Shown here piece after piece: positions 36,401-48,400 of a DNA stretch of 64,000 nt (position 1 is the stretch's first letter; each line of letters starts with the position of its first letter). The notes under the pieces were generated by a model. The model worked only from the letters and a program-made list of their open reading frames with translations. It was not told the DNA's origin and did no database searches. The DNA is taken from NCBI GenBank assembly GCA_030220185.1, contig JASPKZ010007251.1:880501-944500 (forward strand), given 5' to 3'. The stretch is from Diploptera punctata (taxonomy: Eukaryota > Arthropoda > Insecta > Blattodea > Blaberidae). The position numbers and the translations under genes are program-made.

Positions 36401-39400
36401 ATTGTACAAGAAATCAAACAGAAATTGCAACTTCCACATTCAAAAGAAAATATGCAGATGAGAAACAACCCTCTAGAATTTTTGGAAATCGAATATAACC
36501 TTCATTTAACAGAAGACATCAAGAAATCTGAAACTCCTCCATATATTTTAAAACAAATGTCACTGGAAATAATACATCTAAGATACCCAGCTCCTGAATG
36601 GATACATATTTTTACAGATGGCTCCAGCCTACCAAATGACGGTGGCACTGGTGCTGGTGCAGTATGTCCACTTTTTTCCTTTTATCGTAAACTAAACACA
36701 AATTCAACAAACTTTGATGGCGAAATTCTAGCAATTTTCTTAAGTTTACAAAATCTTTTATATCACATCCAAAAATTTACAAAAGTTGTAATTCTATGTG
36801 ACTCCAAAGCAGCCATTCTTGCTATAACACGAGACACAACACCCAAAAGCATCAAAATTATCGAATGTCACAAAATGATAAAACAGTTATCCCGTCTACA
36901 TAAAAAAGTTGTACTTCAATGGATTCCGGCCCATTGTGGAGTGACAGGCAATGAAATAGCCGATTTTCTAGCCAAGAAGGGTAGCAAAATTGTTTCAAAC
37001 CCAACTTCTGCTCCAGTTTCCTTTCACTCTATCAAAAGAATTATCTCAAATAAATACATCAATAAACTTAGAGAAGAATACACCATCAAAACATCTGGAA
37101 AGGAATGGGAAAATCTACAAGCTTATGACATTACTACATTACAAAGAAAATCCGCAGTAGCAACATTCAGACTGCTAACGGGACATGACTGCTTGAATAA
37201 ACACCTACACAGAATTGGCATAACAGATTCACCTAAATGCCCTTTTTGCAATTTAAATGAAGATATGGAAAGAAACCATCTCCTCCGTTGTCCAGCTTTT
37301 GTAGAAGAGACCAGCCTTTCTGCTAAATATTGGAGTGCAAGAGAGCGAATGATTTCATTATCAAGTGCTCGACATTAGATACCAACCAACCAACCAGAAT
37401 TTGTGTTTAGATTGGAACATGCCCAGATAGCTCAGTCGGTAGAGCATTGCTCTAGAAAGCCAAAGGTCTTGGGTTCGAATCCCAGTCTGAGTATATAATT
37501 TTTCTCTTCAAATATGATTTATCCATCATTGAGATGCATGAAATGAATAATAAAAACATCAAAATAATTAGTGTTGTGAAATACGCATGGAAAAAGATTT
37601 AATTTGGAGATTCATTGGTCCGCCAATAGAGGGAGGAGGAGTAAAGAAATACAAACTGTTAATCCTATGGTCAGATGCCATGTCAGACAATCGGAAACTA
37701 GTCCTGGAAAGGATAAAAGTATGAGGTGAGGTGTAATTTCTGATTCATTTAATGATTGTTTAATAAAACTTTATAGTGTTACTTCCTAAAAATATAAACC
37801 TTTTTCTTTAGTTTGGATTACAGGAACAGGGGCTCCATCCTATTTTGGTTTATGGGGCCCCATTTAATGATTGTTTAATAAAACTTTATAGTGTTACTTC
37901 CTAAAAATATAAACCTTTTTCTTTAGTTTGGATTACAGGAACAGGGGCTCCATCCTATTTTGGTTTATGGGGCCCCAGGGAGTTAAGCGCCCCTGCCCAT
38001 GTGATCTGTATAGTGGAATTAATGGGATGATTAGGAGTTCAATTCCTCTGGGATGCGTCACATTGTGTACTGCTCATGAGGATATTCTTGTGTTGCATGG
38101 CCATACACCCAATTGCAGACATATATAAATAAATGGCTGAGATTTATTTTGAGAATCTAGTGCCAAAAAACAATATAAAATTAAGAACTGAATAGTTACC
38201 CTAACTCACAAAAATTCAAAAGTTGAGATTTTACTGGATTAGTGATATATCTGAGAATATCACAGCATGATGCATGTAAAACTATCTCTGCTCTCTTCCA
38301 GACCCGTTTTATTTATTTTTAAAAGTTGGCATTCAAGTGAATAGTGACCTATATGTAACAAAAATGGCAGAAGAAGTTAGTCAAGTCAAGAGTAGCCTTT
38401 AAGGGTTAGATCTGTTTACGGGACAACTATTCAATTATGCAAGATAACATCACAAAATGAAATCAGATGAAGTGAGAAGAGCAGTGCTCCTGTATGATAG
38501 AACATTGGTCGTATAATTACTGAAGATTTAACAACTAAGGTTACAAAACTGGTCTAATTAGAAGACAGGATATGAGGTGATGGAGTAAGAACTAGTGCTC
38601 CACTAAGGTTATGAAACTAGTCTAATTAGAAGACAGGATATGAGGTGATGGAGTAAGAACTAGTGCTCCACTAAGGTTATGAAACTAGTCTAATTAGAAG
38701 GCAGGATATGAGGTGATGGAGTAAGAACTAGTGCTCCAATAAGGTTATGAAACTAGTCTAATTAGAAGACAGGATATGAGGTGATGGAGTAAGAACTAGT
38801 GCTCCACTAAGGTTATGAAACTAGTCTAATTAGAAGGCAGGATATGAGGTGATGGAGTAAGAACTAGTGCTCCACTAAGGTTATGAAACTAGTCTAATTA
38901 GAAGGCAGGATATGAGGTGAAGTGGAAAGAATTTTATTTTGAATTTTAAATTAAATCTCATAGCGATATTTTCTATCATAATTCAATTTATTTTTTTTAT
39001 TTTTTATTATTCTTTTAACATTGGTTTTTTTTAAGGGCTACTAAACACACATTTTGTCACTTACATTAAAGATAAAAAATGTTTAAAAATCGGGATTTTG
39101 AACCCAGGATCTGTGGATCTCCGTTTCAGTACTTCATCCATTAAGCTAATATATAAGTGACAAATTTAATATAAGTGAGGAATTGAAATAGGAAAATTGC
39201 AAATATGTGCTTTACTAGCTAAAAAAAATGTTAAAGGAATAAAAAAAACGGAAATATTTTACAACATGTGACATGAAAAATTTTTCTAAGTTCCAATCAT
39301 ATACCATGCACATGTGCCAACAGACACAAAGTGGTTATACTATGGAATCATAGGATGCAGCCAACATATACAAAATATTTAACAAACCTAAAAGTTAACC

Positions 39401-42400
39401 TAATGCAATTTACGTACTCTAACGTGTAAAAGGCCACCTAAAAGCTAACTTATTGCAGTTTAAGCACTGTGAAAAAATGCAATGCTCAAAAATAAATAGT
39501 AAGTACTGAAATTCTGAAGTATATGTGTACAGTTAATTAGTACATACTCTATGTTGGCTGCACTGGAACACATTTTTGTTGTTGCATAGAATATTCATTA
39601 AAATCAATATGGCTGCCACGTCTTCATGCTACATATGTAGTTAAATATCACAGAAAAAATATTGAAATAATCATTAGAAAAAACGTAAAAATCTTTGTAA
39701 ATTGTGGGAAATAATTTGAAAAATGAAATCCGAATAACAAAATTTGACAGGAGTTTAAGAAGGAATTAAAAAATTTATGTCACAGGTTATAAAGTTTAGC
39801 CAAAAAAACATCAAAACTCAATACTTGTTATTATTTGACTGTTACCTTTGTATATTTGAGCAGTTCGGCAAGCTGGAGTGGATATTTACAGATGCGTTGA
39901 ACAGGTGTGAGCAAGTAGCCATCAAGAGGAATCTCGATCAGTCCACGCATTAAACGACATGCTTCAAAAAACTTACTATAACTGTTAAGTTGATAAAGTT
40001 CCTGCAGAGTTGCAGTTGCCATTGGATGACTATTGCAGTATTCGGAATAAATTCGGAAGCCAGCTCTCTGAAATGCAGGCAAGTTACTATTAGTAAACGT
40101 TATTTAATTTAATGGTAAAGAGAAACATTTCTGCATGTATGGAACTTGAACTCTGGACCTTCAGTTTTATGTGCTAATCCTTTCCATTGAGCTGTTCAGG
40201 CTTCATTCCCATCCAAGCAAAAACTTCTCTCTTTAATTGTATCTTAATCTCTCTTATCCCACGATAATGAAATATCATTCACAATACAATTGAGTTATTT
40301 CTAAACAAGAAGACATTATAATGGAAAGTTATTTTTATGATTAAAATAAGTACATTAATTTTTTTATGTTATATTTAAATATTAATACTGTCCAATACTG
40401 GATAATATTATTTTCAAAAGAAAAATTAATGCTTGAACTGGGACTTGAATCCTTGACCTCTGGTTCTATGCACCAGTATACACTTCGTTACACCATTCAA
40501 AACATGAAACAAATGTCAACATTTCTTTCCTCTTATACAATTTTCTAATCATCCAAAGGCAGATAGTTGGTGCTATCAATAGCCAACGGACGACTTCTAT
40601 TCAAGAAGTATTTTAATAAGAATTTTACACTACCTTTTTTAAGAAGCAAAGCTTAATATTTCAATGAATTTGAAAAGAAAAATTAACACTTGAACCGAGG
40701 AAATAAATGTTGATGTTTGTATTGTGTCTCGAATGGTGTCGGATTGCATACTGGTGCATAGAACCAGAGGTCTGAGGTTCAAATCCCGGTTCAAGCATTA
40801 ATATTTCTTTTCAAAATAATATTGTCCAGTATTGTAAAGTATTAATATTTAAATATAACATCAAAATATTAAGCCTTACTGCTTAAAAAAGTAATGTAAA
40901 ATTCTCATTAACATATTTCTTGAATAGAAGCCGTCCATTGACTATTGGTAGCACTGTCTATTTGCCTTTGGATGATTAGAGAATTGTATATGAGAAAAGA
41001 AATGTTAACATTTGTATCATGTCTTGAATGGTGTTACAGATTGCACACTGGTGCATAGAACCAGAGGTCTGATGTTCAAGTCCCAGTTCAAGTGTTAATT
41101 TTTCTTTTCAAAATAAGTATTTAACAGTGTATAAGAGAAAAATTAGTGTTTAGATTGTAGTTTCTCAGGTAGTTCAGGGGTAGACAATTGGCCTAAAAGC
41201 CAAAGGTCCTTGGTTCAAACCCCAGTCTGAGCGTATAATTTTTCTCTTCAAATATAATTTATCCTTCGATGAAAAGTGTTAACTTAATAATAAAAACATC
41301 AAGAGAAACCCTACTGACTTTATAAAGTAGTGTTAAATTCCCAATAAATGTCTTTTTAAACAAGAAGCTGCCATTTGCATGGTTGAGCAATTGCTCGTAG
41401 CATTCGGCAATTGGGAATTAACAGTGTATAAGAGAAAAATTTGCATTTAGATTGGAGTTTTCGTAGCTCAGTGGTAGAGCATTGACCTAGAAAGCCAAAG
41501 ATCTTGGGTTCAAACCCTAGTCTGAGTGTATAATTTTCCTCTTCAAATATAATTTATCCTTCAGTGAGAAGTGTTAAATTAATAATAAAAACATCAAGTA
41601 AATTAATATTACACAGCACCAGATATAAGATTTATCTCTAATTCTGTTATTTTGTGATGTTCCTTGCTTCTTCCCTACGGTCTTCATTTACTAGCAAAAA
41701 ATATGTTTTTATATTATATTACTTCACCCTATATTACTTCATGAGAAGTAGAAAGTTGATATTCGTGTTACTTACATGAGCTAAGAAACATTCACCAATA
41801 CAGCTACGATGTGGTGCATCCCATTCCACATGATTTTCCAAATCTTGCAGAAATGTGGATTGGAATTCGAGGAGTTCTTTCAAGTTGCCAAAAATTGTGT
41901 CAATTTGCTGAGGAGAGAACATGTCTGTCCGCCTCTGACATTCAGCCAGATAACCCTGCAAATTTACATAAACAACATCACTCCTAATGATGTTTTTATT
42001 ATTGATTTAACATTTCTCACTGAAAGATAAATTATATTTGAAGAGAAAAATTTTTGCCTAGACCGAGACTCGAACCCGGGACCTTCGGCTTGCCGGGCCA
42101 AATGCTCTACCAAGGCAAGTTACGATATAGATGCAAATTTTTCTCTTATATACGTTGCGTCTATATCGTAACTTGCCTCGGTAGCTCAGTTGGTAGAGCA
42201 TTTGGCCCGGCAAGCCAAAGGTCCCGGGTTCGAGTCTCGGTCTAGGCGATCTCTTCAAATATAATTTATCTTTCAGTGAGAAATGTTAAATCAATAATAA
42301 AAACATCATTAGAAGCCTTACTAGCTTTATAAAGTAATGTTAAATTCCCAATAAATGTCTTCTTAACTAAGAAGCCGCCATTTGCAAAGATAGAAACAAT

Positions 42401-45400
42401 GGTTTCAAAAGCATTTGGCGATAGGGAATTACAACGTATATAAGAGAAAAATTTGCATCTATATCGTAACTCGCCTCGGTAGCTCAGTTGGTAGAGCATT
42501 TGGCCCGGCAAGCCAAAGGTCCCGGGTTCGAGTCTCTGTCTAGGCAAAAATTTTTCTCTTCAAATATAACATCACTCCTGTTATCACCAGATTAAAAAAA
42601 ACTAACATTTTCAATATTTCAGAACTTAAAAAAAGCATTAGTGGCACCCTCAGAGGACGAATTACAATATTCAGGATATAATTTTAACAAAATATTCATC
42701 AAATATAATATGAAAATTAATACAGAGAAAACAAAAGTAATGGCTTTTCAAGGAAAACACCCTGTACGTAACAAAATTTGTATAGATTGAAAAATACTAG
42801 AAAGAGTAAATTTCATTTACCTATCATGGATGTACATTAATATATTTGGATGAAGTAGACATATCAAATGTCCTGCGCCGTAGCCTAGTGGTTAAGGCAG
42901 GAAGCCTTGGCGTAGAGCTATGGGACTTGCGCTGGTTCGAGTCTCCATGGGGGAAGACATTTTATCATGGTATTTCGGCCAGTATGGGACCGATGCCCAC
43001 CCAGCATTGTGATGCATTTGGGTAGCTACAATAAGTTGCGGCTCCAGGTTGAGAAAACCAGCTATAACGGCTGAGGGACTCGACATGCTGACCACATGTC
43101 ACCCCTACACTGGCTGATTATCATCTACCTCTGCGCTTGACATGTGGATGTGAGGCCAGCAGCCGGATGGTAGGCTAAGGGCCTTGTAGGCCTGTCGCGC
43201 CAGGAGTTTTTTAGACATATCAAATAAAATTATTAATTTTAATATAACCATGCGAATGATAAATTCAGTAATGAAACCTTCACTAGTCCAGAGAGATACC
43301 AGAGTACAATTATGCAAAACCTTAGTAAGACTTGCTCTTTGCTATGGCAATGAGGCATGGACTTTGAGGAAAGTAGAGGAGAGCAGGATAACTTCTAGAG
43401 AAATGAGATTCATGAGATGTCAGCAGGATATACCAAATGGGATCACAAATGCAGTGATGATATCTTGGATGAACTACGTTTAGAACAAGACATTAAATAC
43501 ATACATGAATACCAAAACAACTGGATGAATTATTTGAGATGAATGAGTTCAGATAGAGTTCCCGAAGCCATGCTTCATTATTGTCCAACAGGGAAGAGAT
43601 CTTTGGGCTGTCCAAGGAAGCACTGGATACAAAATTCATCAGTGAGATTGTAAAGGCCTATATGCCTAAGACCTGATTGGAAGAAGAAGAAGAAGAAGAA
43701 GAAGAAGAAGAAGAAGAAAAAGGAACAAAACATGACACTTCTGGTGAATTTTACATAAAATTTGAATAAGATAGTTAAAATTAAATCCATGGCTTGATTG
43801 CTCCAAAGAGACAAGATTGATTGAAGTAGTTGTTATCTCTGATCAACAGAAGATGTATAGGGAGCAGATAATCTGAATAATGCACACTCCAGCTTTTTTT
43901 TTTAGTTATTTTGCATGAAAAATTTCGACCCCCTACAGGCTAGACCTTGTCGTTAAATATACATCCATTAAATGATAAAATCAAAGGATATAGAGAAAAA
44001 TGGTTTAGACATGTAGAAAGAATGAACGTAACAAGATTACTAAAAGCAGCATTTAACTACAAGCCAAGAGGTTCAAGGAATGTAGGAAGGCCAGTGAAAA
44101 GATGGACAGAACGACTGTGAGGCAGAACAGACATTTTGCCTAGCCCATGAAGTGAAGAAGAAGAAGAATTTTGAGATTGTTTTTATAAGTGTTCGTTTGT
44201 CTACTGTTATTACAATATTTTCAAGATGGATGCCTTAGAATTATTAAATATCGGGAGAACCTTTACACAATATAACATTGTGATAATCCATCATTAAATG
44301 TAATAAAGCTAACCCAAAACAAATTACACTGACCATTTAGGTTACATTTCAGTTGGTTTTAAATATTGGTTAGCTTTAAACTTAAAAATATAACACAAAT
44401 TAACTAACCTTTTATTTGTCAGTTTTTGTCTAACATCTGTTATTTATTAGTTAGGTTGAATTCCTGTCAGGGTTAGCTTTTAAAATATATTTTACTGTGA
44501 AAAATGATGATCTTTAACATTTATTAAAACTTTATGTCACTTTTAATAATAATAATAATAATAATAATGGGTAACACACTAAAATAATATAAATAATTTT
44601 TAAAATGTTTACAATATGGTGCTTGCAAAAAGTATCAAGGATCCCTGCATTCAATATGGTGGGATGAAAATATTTCTAGGGGTCGCATGTTTGGACGCAT
44701 TAGACAGTAAAATGCCTTCTCTGCTGAGCAAGTTGTATGCTGATACGATTTTGCTTACTCAGAAATCTGTTCATGCGATAATAATTGGTTAAATTTGTAA
44801 GCTACCTGCGGAGGTAGCTTAAATGAGCAACTCAAATTAAAATCCCGAAGGGAACCGAACGGGAACCGATGGTAATCGAATGTTACTTTGCTGCTTTATC
44901 CAACATTTATCCAAGATGTCGGACCTTGAAGACTTCGATCATGTTTTCGGTATACACGGAGAAGAGGAATTTGAAAGAGTCTACCAAAGAATTCAACTGA
45001 AAGAACAGGAGAATCGGCTTAATATTGCGTGTCGCAGACGTGTTTGTATACGGTATTATTTGCGGGATGCAAGCATAAATGCATTCCTCTATAGCAGACG
45101 AAAATAACGGAAGTGGTTTTATCGCTGAGAATTCTGGGTAATTCGTTGCCAATATTACGAAAACGTCGACTCTCGTGCATGACCGATAAGTCGGCCGTTA
45201 ATTCGTTCTCAGCAATTGCTCACGGTGAATCAGCTCACTAGGGATTGGAAGTAATTTGAGTAGAGAGTAATGTTCTAACATACGACCCTAGGAGTGTAAA
45301 ATTACACTTGGGAAATGTATTTTATGCTACAACAATGAAGTATAGGTTCTTCTTCTTCTTTTCATGGTTTTCATGGTCTTCCATCTGTCTTGCTGTCTTG

Positions 45401-48400
45401 GATGTCCAGGATCTCATTGTCCTCTTGGTTTATACGACAGAATTATTTTTGGTATGGTATTCTCCTATTGTCCATTCTTTCCAAATGATCCTTTCATTTA
45501 TGTCTATATTCATTTATTTTTTTATTTATTGCAATTATATTAAATTTAGTTTATTTATTTATTTTTTTAATGCCCCCAGTTTGTGTCCTTTTAGACATTT
45601 CTGGTGTTCTCTCCTGGCAATGGCATAATTCTAACCCACTTCTGAGGTGGGGCACCTGGAAGGCAGGGTTACGTTGCCCCGATGATATGATGGGTGATGG
45701 TGATGATAGTAGTGTGCCAGGAGAGCCCCTAATCCTAAGCTTAATCTAAGATGAATATCAATGAGGCCATATGATTTCGGGGATCGTTTGGGCCTTAAAG
45801 TTTTCTTGACATTTGTCTTACAGGTGAGGATAAACCCCGATAAAAACCTCACCCAAAAAAACTGTCCTGACCAGGGATCGAACCCGGGCCCGCTGCGTGA
45901 CAAGGCAGCACTCTACCTCGAGACCACAGCAGTGGACTATTTAGTTTATTTCTAATTTCTTGGTTTTTTTATTTTATCTAATTTTTTACATTCCAGTAAT
46001 GATAAGTATAGGTTGTGAATGAAAAATATAAAATTAAACTTTTGCCAATTGAAATGAATAGGTATTTGAAAGAAGTAAAAGAGTATCAAATTGCAAAAAA
46101 AATCAAGAATGAAGAAATTAGGAGATGGATGGAAGCAGAGGAAAATGTGATAGAATTGAAATGAGGGAGATACATTGATTTGGACACCTAATAAGGATTC
46201 AACAAAAATTATGGTCTAAAAAGATCTTTCAATGAACACCAGCTGGAAAGGAGTGGGAAAACAAAATTATGGTACTAAAAAATTAAAGAAGTTGTTTGTT
46301 CAAAGGGATTTCAAGAAGAAAAGGATGGAGATTGAGAATGGGAAGGCACCTTCAGCTGCAAAATCCCTGAATAATAATAAAAATTGTATCATAAAATTTT
46401 ATATTCCGTCTTCGAAAAATAATGTTATGCTTATGATGGGAACTTCTGAAAAGAAGTCTTCCCAGTTATATTATATGGATACGAAACATGGTCTCTTACT
46501 TTAAGGGAGGAAAGAAGATTACATGTATTTGAGAATAAAGTTCTTAGGACAATTTTTGGACCAAAGAGATGATCAGAGAGGTGAATGGAGAAGACTTTCA
46601 TAACACGGAGATTACAAGTATTTGAGAATAAGTTCTTAGAAAAATTTTTAGACCAAAGAGATATGAACAGACAGGTGAATGGAGAAGACTTCATAACAGT
46701 GAGCTACATTATCTTTTTTGAGAACCCAGATATAATAAAAACAGTTAAGTCTCGTAGACTGTGATGTGCAGGACATGTGGCATGAATGGGAAATAAAAAG
46801 GTGCATGGAAGCTTCTTGTAGAAAAACCAGTGGGAGAACACCCAGTTGATAAACCATGAATGAGGTGGGAGAATAACATTAACCACGATTTGAGGGAAGT
46901 AGATTATATAGGGGATGATTGGAAAACATTAGCTCAGAATTGGTGATATATGGAGAGCTTATGTCCATGCAGCCATGAACCTATGGGTTCGATAGAGCCA
47001 GTGAGTTAGTTAGGGTTATGATTGAACTTACCTCAGCAACGTCCCTCAGTATCTTGACAAAATCTCTTTCTGTGTTGATGAGTTCTCGCACCACACTAGA
47101 ACGCACTTGATCATTGCTCAGGAGAGAAATGCTAGTTCTTCTCCTCAGCTGTGAGCTGGGGGTTGAACCAGATGCCATGGCTGCCAGACAGTCTTCAACT
47201 GTGTCTTCCTGACTCACTCGAAGCTGCAGCAAAAACAATTACTTCCATTATGAAAAATAAAACCCTACATATGCCTATCTGTTTGTGTGTTCAATCCCAC
47301 CCTACTGAATTTTCTGCTTTGGGTTCTGCACTCAATGGATAAATGTCAAATTATGTGATCTGTTTTCAATTTATTTACCATGTTTAATTTTTTTCATAAA
47401 ACACAAACAATACCTTCATCTTATTTAAAGTATATTTAATTGTTATAATTAGGGCCTGGATATTTAATTACTTGGGTTGTAATTTAACACTTCAAGATGA
47501 AGCTGATATATCAAAGAAAATCACAGATTTCACAAAAACAACGGGGATAATTAACAGTATAATGAAACCATCTTTAGTACAAAAGAACACAAGATTATGG
47601 CTTTATAAGGTTCTCGCAAGACCAGTATTAAGATATGGAAGTGAAGCATAGACAGTATGAAGAAGAGATGGAAGCTGAATAACAGCAAATGAGATGCAAT
47701 TTATGCGCCATACAGCAGGCTACACAAAGAAATGAGTAAATTATGGAAGAGAAATTACCAGAACAACTGGAAAGACTATCTTCAATGAATGTCATCTCAT
47801 AGAATACCAAAAGCCATGCTTGGGTTACTGCCCCCAAGGCAAAAAATTGCTGCGATGTCAAAAAAAGCGCTGGATGGAAAATTCCTCTTTGATATATACA
47901 TGAGTTGGAGAAAATGATTTCATATCTTACCTTAGAAAATTCTGTGTTTTCATGATACCGGTTTCAAGATCATTTTACCTTCATCTTCAGTCAAACTCCA
48001 ACTAAGAATGTAAACAGAATTTTATGAGGTAAGATATAAAAAACATTTTCTCCAGCTTATTTATACAGGGCTTCCAATATAAAACCGGACACGCCTCACG
48101 GGGTTTCACCCGTCAGGCAGCGCTCTCTCCTCGTCCGCATTTCACTCTGCCAGCCGCAGAGTGTCCGGTTTTATACTGGAAACCCTATATATTGAAAATA
48201 ACTTAGTGTATGTTTATTAACAAAAAATGATCCTCTCTGTATGGCATATATTCCTAAAAGTTGTCATAAGATCTTGCAATGTCCTGTATGACCAGGCAAT
48301 AGATGACCCACTGTGTAAAGTATTAAAGTCAGTATACAATGTAAATAATGAATACTTACCCTTACAAAAGCTGCAGGAAACCAGCCACTGTCTTCTCCTC

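Noticed and set aside
36251..37378. Host ribonuclease H gene
   Set aside because: Target duplication, (CCAA)n tail, CCHC knuckle and lack of a promoter or introns mark it as a truncated LINE ORF2.
38513..38922. CRISPR-like array
   Set aside because: The units are contiguous 68-bp tandem repeats without spacers, in an animal intron.
43680..43720. (GAA)n read as a coding poly-Lys/Glu tract
   Set aside because: It is the tail of a LINE fragment.
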